Made by a program: the position numbers and the translations under genes
Shown: piece after piece, positions 1-5,634 of the stretch
How the letters are laid out: every line of letters starts with the position of its first letter
Numbering within the stretch: position 1 is the stretch's first letter
Notes under the pieces: generated by a model
Told to the model about the DNA's origin: nothing
The model's input: only the letters and a program-made list of their open reading frames with translations
Databases searched by the model: none
Source of the DNA: Acidobacteriota bacterium
Lineage (GTDB): Bacteria > Acidobacteriota > Terriglobia > Bryobacterales > Bryobacteraceae
DNA length: 5,634 bases
Reading direction: 5' to 3'
NCBI GenBank assembly: GCA_947466555.1
Contig: CANIFK010000398.1
Coordinates: forward strand, 1 to 5,634

Positions 1-476
1 CCGATGACCGGCCCTATCCCGTCGGCTTCGCCAAGAACACCTGGCTGCCCGCGCGGGACGGCGTTGGTCATGGCGGTGTGGAGCGCAGCGCCAAGGCGCC
101 GAACTGTTCGTTCCTCACGAAGTGGACGAAAAAGGACGACAGCATCACCTGGGACGTGGACGTGCTGCAGGCCGGCCTCTACAGCGCCGATCTCTACTAC
201 ACCTGCCCGGCCGGAGACGTGGGCGCGACGGTGGAATTGAGCTGCAACACCAGCCGCGTCGCGGGCAAAATCAGCGTGGCGCACGACCCGCCGCTCCGCG
301 GCAAGGAGCATGATCGCGTCGACCGCGGCACCGAATCCTACGTCAAGGATTTCAAGCCGCTCCGCCTCGGCAATATTCGCTTGGAAAAAGGCCGCGGCGC
401 GATGACATTACGTGCCCTGGAGATTCCGGGCCAGCAGGTTGCCGACGTGCGGTACTTGATTTTGACTCGCGTGTGA
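1..476 (+). CDS. C-terminal part of a probable sulfatase-family secreted protein (5' end outside window)
   Basis: The reading frame is open from the first base (first full codon at 3) to TGA at 474-476, giving 157 residues of a longer protein. An internal GTG at 78 is unlikely to be the true start, because conserved-looking sequence (PYPVG, then WLPARDGVGHGGV) lies upstream of it. The fragment has alternating hydrophobic residues typical of a beta-sandwich (ITWDVDVLQAGLYSADLYYTC, DVGATVELSC, IRLEKGRGAMTLRALEIPG). From memory, this pattern matches the domain that follows the catalytic part of many planctomycete and acidobacterial arylsulfatases, and it also recalls accessory domains of glycoside hydrolases. 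No catalytic motif is present, since the sulfatase C-x-P-S-R site would be near the missing N-terminus. Three cysteines (codons at 105, 204, 243) could form a disulfide in an exported protein. The stop overlaps or nearly touches the next gene, suggesting one operon. The sulfatase assignment is a family-resemblance inference. Confidence 0.6.
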   Translation, partial: DDRPYPVGFAKNTWLPARDGVGHGGVERSAKAPNCSFLTKWTKKDDSITWDVDVLQAGLYSADLYYTCPAGDVGATVELSCNTSRVAGKISVAHDPPLRGKEHDRVDRGTESYVKDFKPLRLGNIRLEKGRGAMTLRALEIPGQQVADVRYLILTRV

Positions 477-481
477 GAACT

Positions 482-2857
482 ATGCGGAAACTCTGGATGC
501 TATCGCTCTTTACCGTTGCCGCGCAGGACGTGGCGGACCTGTTGTCGCGCGAGTGTCAGGGCTGCCACGGCGCGACGATGACGCTCAGCAAGCTGGACGT
601 CCGCAGCCGGGAGTCCCTGCTCCGAGGCGGCGCGCGCGGCCCGGCCATCGTCCCCGGCAACGCCGGGGCCAGCCTGCTTGTGCGAATGATCGAAGGCGCC
701 GATGGCGTCCAAATGCCACCCGCGAAACGCTTGCCCCCGGACGCAGTGGCCGCGATTCGCGCGTGGGTCGACGCCGGTGCGCCCTGGAAAGAAGCGAAGA
801 CTGAAAACTGGGCTAACTACAAGCCCGAAGACCTATGGGCCTTCCGGCCCGTCCGCACACGCGACGCCGCAAAGACCATCGACTCGTTCCTGAAGCCCGG
901 CCCTGCGGCCGACCGCCGTACGCTCATCCGCCGCGTCACCATCGACCTCACCGGCCTGCCTCCATCACCGGAAGAAATCGACGCCTTCGTCAACGACAAA
1001 TCCACGCAAGCCTGGGCTCGCTTGGTGGACCGTTTATTAGCCTCCCCACGTTACGGCGAGCGCTGGGCTCGCCACTGGCTCGACGTCGTTCGCTACGCCG
1101 ACACCGGCGGCTACTCCAACGATTTCGAGCGCCCCAACGCCTGGCGCTACCGCGACTACGTCATCCGCGCCTTCAACACCGACAAGCCATACGACCGCTT
1201 CATCCGCGAACAAATCGCCGGCGATGAACTCTATCCCGGCAACGCCGAAGCCCTCATCGCCACCGGCTTCCTCCGCATGGGGCCGTGGGAACACACCGGC
1301 ATGTCGGTCGAAGCGGTCACCCGCCAGATGTTTCTCGACGACGTCACGCACTCCACAGCCACAACGTTCCTCGGCCTCACCCTCGGCTGTGCTCGCTGCC
1401 ACGATCACAAGTTCGACCCGTTGCCGACGAAGGACTACTACCGCATGCAGGCCGTGTTCTCAAGCACCGAATTCGTCCGGCCCACCCTGCCCTTCCTCCC
1501 CACCGAAAACGTGGCCGGCCTCGCCCCGGCCAAGGCGCACATGGATGCCGTAGCCGCGCTCGCCAAGCAGCGCATGGACGAGTTGAACAAGCTGCAAAAA
1601 CAGAACAAGGACCCGGAGACGTTCGAGGAGTTCAAGCTCTATCAGAAGCACACGGCGCTCTATAAGGAATCGCTCGACCGCTTCGAACCGAAGGCCTTCG
1701 CCGTCTCCAGCGGGCCGCTCGATGGCGCCACCGATGGCGGCCCCAATCTCCGCTATTCGAAGGCCAAGGACTACAAACCGGCCGACGTGCACATCCTCCC
1801 CGGCGGCAACGTGCAATCCCCGGCGGAGAAGGTCACGCCCGGCGTTCTCGGCCTCCTCGAACGTTACGGCGGCTATCCTTCCCCCGCGGTTCCCGAAACC
1901 ACCGCCGGCCGCCGCGCCGTACTCGCCAACTGGATCGCCGATGCCCGCAACCCGCTCACCGCGCGCGTCATGGCCAATCGCATCTGGCAGTATCACTTCG
2001 GCGAAGGCATCGCCGCCGACGCCAATAACTTCGGCAAAATGGGCAAGAAACCAACGAATCCCGAACTGCTCGACTGGCTCGCCGCGACCTTCATCGAAAA
2101 CGGCTGGAGCGTCAAGTCGATCCACCGCGCCATCCTCCTCTCCGCAGCCTATCAACAGGCCGATCGCGCCCCCCGCCGTGTCGAAGCCGAAGTCCTGCGC
2201 GACAGCATCCTCTCCGTCACCGGTGAACTCAGCCCAGCCACCGGAGGCCCCGGCACCTTCCCGCAAATCAACGAAGACGTCGCCCGCCAGGCGCAGCACC
2301 GCATGGGTTCGCTCGCGCCCGTTTACCGCCCGTCGCCGAAGAAGAGCGACCGCAATCGCCGCACAATCTACACCTTCCAACAGCGCAGCCTGATCGACCC
2401 CATGGTCGAAGTGTTCAACGGCCCCAGCCTCGATCTCTCCTGCGAACGCCGTGACACCGCCACCATCCCCACGCAAGCCTTCACGCTCTTCAACAGCCAG
2501 TTCGTCCACGACATGGCACTGGCGCTGGCCGAAAAGATGAAAGGGCAACCCGTGCGCAACGTCTTCCGCCGCGTGCTCGGCCGCTGGCCCGACGCCACGG
2601 AAGAGCGAACACTGAAGGCAACCCTGGACCGCCTGGCGCAACTCAACCGCGAAGCCCCACCCCGCCCCGCGCCCCAACCGGTCGTCCACACCATCACCAG
2701 CGAACTCACCGGCGCGCAACATCGCTTCGTTCATCAGGAGGACCCCGAGGCCTTCGAGCACAACCTCCACCCCAGCCAGACCACGCCCGCCGTTCGCGCC
2801 ATGGCCGACGTCATCCTCGCCCTGCTCAACTCCAACGAGTTCGCCTATGTCTACTAA
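482..2857 (+). CDS. Planctomycete-type cytochrome c protein, PSCyt1-DUF1549-DUF1553
   Basis: This is a 791-residue exported protein with the three-domain architecture PSCyt1 (about 20-105), DUF1549/PSCyt2 (about 132-335) and DUF1553/PSD1 (about 472-785). A short Sec signal (MRK, then a hydrophobic stretch to about A14) leads into a CQGCH heme-c site at residues 25-29. M78 in an MPP motif is the likely distal ligand. A second CxxCH (C303-H307) sits in the CARCHDHKFDP signature of DUF1549. Residues about 360-400 are charged and probably coiled-coil. The end, LLNSNEFAYVY, is the usual DUF1553 terminus, and the length is normal for the family. The ATG at 482 was chosen because it gives a compact signal peptide and follows a weak GAG. 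A GTG at 473, overlapping the upstream stop as GTGA, would add three residues and is a real alternative. The molecular function is unknown. Family members are thought to be periplasmic and usually pair with DUF1501, as here. The stop overlaps the next start. Confidence 0.93.
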   Translation: MRKLWMLSLFTVAAQDVADLLSRECQGCHGATMTLSKLDVRSRESLLRGGARGPAIVPGNAGASLLVRMIEGADGVQMPPAKRLPPDAVAAIRAWVDAGAPWKEAKTENWANYKPEDLWAFRPVRTRDAAKTIDSFLKPGPAADRRTLIRRVTIDLTGLPPSPEEIDAFVNDKSTQAWARLVDRLLASPRYGERWARHWLDVVRYADTGGYSNDFERPNAWRYRDYVIRAFNTDKPYDRFIREQIAGDELYPGNAEALIATGFLRMGPWEHTGMSVEAVTRQMFLDDVTHSTATTFLGLTLGCARCHDHKFDPLPTKDYYRMQAVFSSTEFVRPTLPFLPTENVAGLAPAKAHMDAVAALAKQRMDELNKLQKQNKDPETFEEFKLYQKHTALYKESLDRFEPKAFAVSSGPLDGATDGGPNLRYSKAKDYKPADVHILPGGNVQSPAEKVTPGVLGLLERYGGYPSPAVPETTAGRRAVLANWIADARNPLTARVMANRIWQYHFGEGIAADANNFGKMGKKPTNPELLDWLAATFIENGWSVKSIHRAILLSAAYQQADRAPRRVEAEVLRDSILSVTGELSPATGGPGTFPQINEDVARQAQHRMGSLAPVYRPSPKKSDRNRRTIYTFQQRSLIDPMVEVFNGPSLDLSCERRDTATIPTQAFTLFNSQFVHDMALALAEKMKGQPVRNVFRRVLGRWPDATEERTLKATLDRLAQLNREAPPRPAPQPVVHTITSELTGAQHRFVHQEDPEAFEHNLHPSQTTPAVRAMADVILALLNSNEFAYVY
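2847..2857 (+). other. 11-base gene overlap, likely translational coupling
   Basis: The DUF1501 start codon (2847-2849) lies inside the tail of the DUF1553 reading frame, whose TAA stop is at 2855-2857. Only a weak purine run (CGAG, about ten bases upstream) resembles a ribosome site, so initiation probably depends on ribosomes finishing the upstream gene. The coupling is inferred; the overlap is read directly. Confidence 0.75.
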
Positions 2858-4223
2858 CCTCTCCCGCCGCCATCTCCTCCTCGGCTCCGGCATGGGCCTC
2901 GGCTCGGTCGCCCTCTCCGCGATGATGGCCGAGCAAGGCCCCCACCACAAAGCCAAGGCGAAAAACTGCATCTTCCTGTTGATGGAGGGCGGCCCCAGCC
3001 ACATCGACACCTTCGACCCCAAGCCCCGCCTCGACGCCCTCCACATGACGAAATTCCAGAAGGAGCGCAACAAGTTCGAAGCCAACATGAACACCGGCGA
3101 ACGCTACTACGTGAAGTCGCCCTTCCAGTTTCGTCGCGCCGGAAAAATGGGCATCGAAATCAATACCCAGTTTGAAGAGTTCTCCAACGTCGTCGACGAT
3201 ATCTGCTTCTACCGCGGCCTCCGCGCCGAAAGCGTCAACCACCCCACCGCGCTCTATCACCTCAACACCGGCACCCAGTTCGGCGGCGATCCCGCCATCG
3301 GCGCCTGGACCTCCTACGGCCTCGGAACGATCAACAAAAACCTTCCCTCTTTCATCGTCCTGCCCGACACGGCCTACCCGCAAGGCGGCGCCGCCAACTG
3401 GTCCAACGGCTTCCTCCCCGCCAACCACCAGGGCACGCCCCTCCGCCCCACCGGCTCCCCTGTGCTCGATATGGCGCCGCCCCCAGGCGTCACCCCCGAA
3501 CGCCAGCGAGCCACGCTCGACCTGCTGAACTCCCTCAACAACAAGCACCAACAGCGCCACGCCTCTCACGCCGAACTCGCCGCCCGTGTCGAAAGCTACG
3601 AACTCGCTTTCCGCATGCAGGCCGAGATGCCGAAGGTCCTCGACATCACCTCCGAAAACAAACAGACCCTCGAACTGTACGGCATCGGTGGGCCCAACAA
3701 AGACGCCGACGCAATCGGTCGCCGCTGCCTTCTCGCGCGCCGTCTGGTGCAGGCCGGCGTCCGTTTCGTGCAGGTCATCGTCATGGGGTGGGACTCGCAC
3801 GACTACATCGAAAACGCCCACGGCGCACGCATACGCGCCATCGATAAGCCCATCGCCGCGCTGATGAAGGACCTCAAACGCACCGGCCTGCTCGATGAAA
3901 CTCTGGTCGTCTGGAGCGGCGAATTCGGGCGCAGTCCCGATAACGGTATTCGCCGCGACGGCACCGCCTGGGGCCGCGATCACAACGCGACGGCCATGTC
4001 CTGCTGGCTCGCCGGCGGCGGTGTGAAGGCCGGTCACATCGTGGGCGCCACAGACGAGACCGGGCTGAAAGGCGTCGAAGTCGTCCACCCCATTCGCGAC
4101 TTCCACGTCACCCTTCTTCACCTGCTCGGCCTCGATGATTCCAAACTCCGTTACCTCCACGCCGGCCGCGAAAAACAACTCAGCCAGACCGGCGGCGAAC
4201 TGATTCGCGACCTGCTAACGTAA
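2847..4223 (+). CDS. DUF1501 protein, Tat-exported, alkaline phosphatase/sulfatase-like fold
   Basis: This 458-residue complete protein has the standard DUF1501 length. The N-terminus carries a twin-arginine signal, SRRHLLL (R7, R8), followed by a Gly/Ala-rich hydrophobic stretch to about residue 28, so export in folded form is expected. Family motifs in order are MEGGPSHIDTFDPKP (46-60), GWDSHD (314-319), GEFGR (358-362) and WGRDH (375-379). These Asp/His/Ser-rich motifs correspond to the metal-centre positions of the alkaline phosphatase/sulfatase superfamily, to which DUF1501 is distantly related; no substrate is known. The C-terminus, LLGLDDSKLRYLHAGREK onward, is the usual family ending. 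The ATG starts inside the last codons of the preceding gene (11-base overlap) without a strong ribosome site, pointing to translational coupling and a joint role with the cytochrome-like protein. No missing motif or frameshift was seen. Confidence 0.93.
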   Translation: MSTNLSRRHLLLGSGMGLGSVALSAMMAEQGPHHKAKAKNCIFLLMEGGPSHIDTFDPKPRLDALHMTKFQKERNKFEANMNTGERYYVKSPFQFRRAGKMGIEINTQFEEFSNVVDDICFYRGLRAESVNHPTALYHLNTGTQFGGDPAIGAWTSYGLGTINKNLPSFIVLPDTAYPQGGAANWSNGFLPANHQGTPLRPTGSPVLDMAPPPGVTPERQRATLDLLNSLNNKHQQRHASHAELAARVESYELAFRMQAEMPKVLDITSENKQTLELYGIGGPNKDADAIGRRCLLARRLVQAGVRFVQVIVMGWDSHDYIENAHGARIRAIDKPIAALMKDLKRTGLLDETLVVWSGEFGRSPDNGIRRDGTAWGRDHNATAMSCWLAGGGVKAGHIVGATDETGLKGVEVVHPIRDFHVTLLHLLGLDDSKLRYLHAGREKQLSQTGGELIRDLLT

Positions 4224-4227
4224 GGTC

Positions 4228-4617
4228 ATGCTTCTCCGCATACTGCTGTTCCTCGCCGCGTTGCCATTACTCGCCGGGGACATTCGCCTGCGTGGCTCAC
4301 TTGTCGGCAGCGTGGAATCGAGCGGCGATGTCCGCATTCATGGAAGCCTCGTTGGACGCTTCGAAAGTGGCGGTGATATCCGCGTCAAGGGCAGCCTGGT
4401 CGGCAAGATAGAGTCCGACGGCACCATTCGCAAGCACGGCTCTATCGTCGGTAAAGTGGAGTCCGATGGCGACGTCCGCGTCAACGGTTCGCTCCGCGGC
4501 AAAGTGGAAAACGATGGCGATGTCCGCGAAAACGGCTCCATCATCGGTTCCGCCCGCGGCGTGCCCAAAGCGCAAGCCGCGTGCGTATTCTTCTACGGTT
4601 TCTTCGACCTGAAGTAG
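4228..4617 (+). CDS. Small secreted protein with six tandem 16-residue beta repeats (beta-flower/bactofilin-like)
   Basis: This 129-residue protein has three parts. Residues 1-16 are a clean Sec signal (MLLR, then a Leu/Ala-rich stretch ending PLLA) with no lipobox cysteine. Residues 17-111 are six tandem repeats following G-D-[IV]-R-x-x-G-S-[LI]-x-G-x-[VIF]-E-[SN]-x. Residues 112-129 are a hydrophobic aromatic tail (ACVFFYGFFDLK). The predicted signal cleavage falls exactly where repeat one begins. Regular Gly and alternating aliphatic residues imply short beta hairpins stacked into a closed or helical beta structure. From memory, the repeat length and the G-V-P-K plus FF tail best match the secreted '5-fold beta-flower' proteins of Bacteroidetes and relatives. 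Bactofilins are a second candidate, but they are cytoplasmic polymers and lack a signal peptide. The gene starts 4 bases after the DUF1501 stop with AAGG too close to the ATG, so reinitiation is likely. The cellular role is unknown. Confidence 0.88.
   Translation: MLLRILLFLAALPLLAGDIRLRGSLVGSVESSGDVRIHGSLVGRFESGGDIRVKGSLVGKIESDGTIRKHGSIVGKVESDGDVRVNGSLRGKVENDGDVRENGSIIGSARGVPKAQAACVFFYGFFDLK
4276..4560 (+). repeat. Six tandem 48-bp coding units (16-residue repeats)
   Basis: The units start at 4276, 4324, 4372, 4420, 4468 and 4516; the last is one codon short. Protein conservation is much stronger than DNA conservation. The invariant Ser of the G-S pair is written tca, agc, agc, tct, tcg and tcc in the successive units, while the Arg at position 4 is cgc in all six. 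This indicates an old duplication held by selection on the protein, not a recent or slippage-prone DNA repeat. Confidence 0.9.
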
Positions 4618-4619
4618 CC

Positions 4620-5519
4620 CTAAACGAACGCCTTCCGCACCTTGTGCAAGAACGTTGTCACCACTTCGGCAGGGTCGCCTTCGCCAAGCGCCTCAATCGG
4701 CGTGAACCCGCGATAGCCGACCTTGTCGATAATGGCCCGCACCCGCGGCAGATCGATCTCCACCTTCTTCGTCCCGTACCAGACGTGCTCTTTGATCTGC
4801 CAGTTGCTCGCATACGGCAGCAGCTTTTCAATCTCCGCGTACGGGTCGCCCTGCCGCAAACTGCCCACGTCGAGGATGACGCTGAACCACTCGGAGTTCA
4901 CCATCTTCACCACGCGAATCGTCTCATCGGCCGTCTTCAAAAAATCGTCGTGATGCTGCAACCCAACGATCACGCCGTTCTTCTTCCCATACTCCGCGCA
5001 TTCCTGGAATGCAGGAATCATCCACTGCAACACCTGGTCGAACGTGTAGCCTTTCGGCAATTCCTTGCCCGCGAACACGCGCACCATATCGCTGCCCAGC
5101 TTCGCCGCAACGTCAATCCAGTCCTTCACCAACTGAACATGTCCGCGCCGGCTCGACGGATCCGTCAAAGCAAAATCGTTGCGCACGCCCGTCCCCGTAA
5201 TCGTCACGCCATTCAAAAACGCGTGCCGCTTCAGGCTGTAGATCAACTCGTCCTTCGGCACATTCGGATACCCCGGAAAGTAATAACCGGTCATGTCCAC
5301 GCCGTCAATGTCATTCTTGGCGCAGTAGTCCACTACGTCATGCACCGTCATCTTCCCGGCCATCAGCGGCTTGTTGAACGAGTACGCATTCAGGCCGATC
5401 CTGATCTTCGTCCCGGCCCTGCGATGCACTTCCCCACCCGTCGCCGCCGCGAACGCCGGCGTCAATACGCCGCTTCCCAACCCGGCCAGCAATCGCCGCC
5501 GATTCATCTTGAAGTCCAT
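4620..5519 (-). CDS. Tat-exported sugar phosphate isomerase/epimerase-like TIM barrel protein
   Basis: This 299-residue protein is of the xylose-isomerase-like/AP endonuclease 2 TIM-barrel superfamily. The N-terminus has a twin-arginine signal, NRRRLLAG (residues 6-13), with a hydrophobic stretch ending near PAFAAA (21-26). The mature barrel begins at KIRIGLNAYSF (38-48). Candidate metal or active-site residues by position are D75 (GVDMTGYYFPG), H189-H190 (VGLQHHDDF), D217 (VILDVGS), H245 (IKEHVW) and E276 (TPIEALGEGD). The strand that often supplies a metal-binding Glu before Asn-His has Gln188 here. The superfamily interconverts or dehydrates sugars and polyols; the actual substrate cannot be read from sequence. 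The start at 5519 is supported by AGGAG six bases upstream; Met5 is an internal alternative that would still keep the Tat motif. It lies 14 bases downstream of a second DUF1501 gene on the same strand, presumably co-transcribed, and its stop is 2 bases from the convergent repeat-protein gene. Confidence 0.9.
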   Translation of the reverse strand: MDFKMNRRRLLAGLGSGVLTPAFAAATGGEVHRRAGTKIRIGLNAYSFNKPLMAGKMTVHDVVDYCAKNDIDGVDMTGYYFPGYPNVPKDELIYSLKRHAFLNGVTITGTGVRNDFALTDPSSRRGHVQLVKDWIDVAAKLGSDMVRVFAGKELPKGYTFDQVLQWMIPAFQECAEYGKKNGVIVGLQHHDDFLKTADETIRVVKMVNSEWFSVILDVGSLRQGDPYAEIEKLLPYASNWQIKEHVWYGTKKVEIDLPRVRAIIDKVGYRGFTPIEALGEGDPAEVVTTFLHKVRKAFV

Positions 5520-5525
5520 AAAATG

Positions 5526-5530
5526 CTCCT
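5526..5530 (-). promoter_or_regulatory. Ribosome binding site AGGAG for the TIM barrel gene
   Basis: The minus strand reads AGGAG six bases before the ATG at 5519, at canonical spacing. It is the only strong Shine-Dalgarno sequence at any gene start in the window, and it supports the 5519 start over Met5. Confidence 0.8.
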
Positions 5531-5533
5531 GAA

Positions 5534-5634
5534 TTACGCCAAAATCTCGCGCAGCACGCGCGCCGGCGTCACACCCACCAGGCTTTCATCGCGCCCCTCG
5601 TAGTAGAACGTGTTCCGCTTATAGTCCAGCCCCA
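5534..5634 (-). CDS. C-terminal end of a second DUF1501 protein (5' part outside window)
   Basis: Reading the minus strand from the window edge gives two bases of a split codon, then 32 residues beginning GLDYKRNTFYYEGRDESL and ending LREILA, then TAA at 5534-5536. The pattern G-L-D-x(5)-[YF]-x-x-[AE]-G-R-[ED]-x-x-L, followed by a short amphipathic helix, matches the last 30 or so residues of the complete DUF1501 protein at 2847-4223 (GLDDSKLRYLHAGREKQL, ending IRDLLT). This is the sole evidence, so the family call rests on C-terminal similarity within the window and memory of the family. The gene precedes the TIM barrel gene by 14 bases on the same strand, suggesting one operon. A DUF1549/DUF1553 partner further upstream, beyond the window, would be expected. 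Confidence 0.78.
   Translation of the reverse strand, partial: GLDYKRNTFYYEGRDESLVGVTPARVLREILA

Noticed and set aside
2600..2857. Possible unusual insertion near the C-terminus of the DUF1553 protein
   Set aside because: The Pro-rich linker and the TSELTGAQ-to-NSNEF ending fit what I recall of the usual tail of this family, so it is not an insertion.
1460..3094. Long open frame on the minus strand (544 codons)
   Set aside because: It lies antisense across two clear family genes on the plus strand, has Val/Gly/Asp-rich composition typical of antisense GC-rich codons, and shows no recognisable domain.
2826..4178. Long open frame on the minus strand (450 codons) opposite DUF1501
   Set aside because: It is antisense to a complete, motif-bearing DUF1501 gene and contains low-complexity Val/Gly/Glu/Ala sequence without family motifs.
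4276..4560. CRISPR-like or non-coding tandem repeat array
   Set aside because: The 48-bp periodicity is fully explained by 16-residue protein repeats; the units are diverged at DNA level, have no spacers and stay in frame.
4297..4575. Minus-strand frame with apparent repeats opposite the repeat protein
   Set aside because: Its periodicity only mirrors the 48-bp coding repeats of the real plus-strand gene; it has no signal peptide or ribosome site of note.
4555..4581. Inverted repeat CGCGGC / GCCGCG as a possible terminator
   Set aside because: A 6-bp stem with a 15-base loop inside coding sequence and no T-run is expected by chance in GC-rich DNA.
4581..5603. Plus-strand open frame of 340 codons over the TIM barrel gene
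   Set aside because: It overlaps the end of the repeat-protein gene and runs antisense to a gene with a clear Tat signal, a ribosome site and TIM-barrel motifs; it is His/Arg-rich with no domain.

Overview
The window is GC-rich and almost fully coding. Its gene content is typical of Acidobacteria of the Solibacter/Bryobacter type, with Planctomycetes or Verrucomicrobia as alternatives. The markers are a planctomycete-type cytochrome c protein (PSCyt1-DUF1549-DUF1553) paired with a Tat-exported DUF1501 protein, a sulfatase-like C-terminus just upstream, and a Tat-exported xylose-isomerase-like TIM barrel. The lineage is inferred from family distribution; there is no rRNA or other phylogenetic marker here.

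Layout. Bases 1-4617 hold four plus-strand genes packed end to end: (1) the 3' end of a gene resembling the C-terminal domain of planctomycete-type arylsulfatases; (2) the large PSCyt1/DUF1549/DUF1553 protein; (3) a complete DUF1501 protein; (4) a small secreted protein made of six tandem 16-residue repeats. The junctions are about 0-5 bases, an 11-base overlap and a 4-base gap, so the four are very probably one transcript with coupled translation. Bases 4620-5634 are on the minus strand: the last 32 codons of a second DUF1501 protein, then 14 bases downstream a sugar phosphate isomerase/epimerase-like protein. The two groups converge with only two bases between their stop codons.

How the genes may work together. 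Every complete product carries an export signal: Sec-type for the cytochrome-like and repeat proteins, Tat-type for DUF1501 and the TIM barrel. The upstream partial protein belongs to a family that is normally exported. The picture is an envelope or periplasmic module. PSCyt/DUF1501 pairs are abundant in these phyla, often near sulfatases and carbohydrate enzymes, and a role in polysaccharide breakdown is a common but unproven inference. The least conventional part is the repeat protein, which looks like a small secreted beta-repeat (beta-flower or bactofilin-like) protein attached to the end of the operon.

No RNA genes, mobile elements, CRISPR arrays or convincing promoters or terminators were seen. 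No stretch longer than 14 bases lies between genes.
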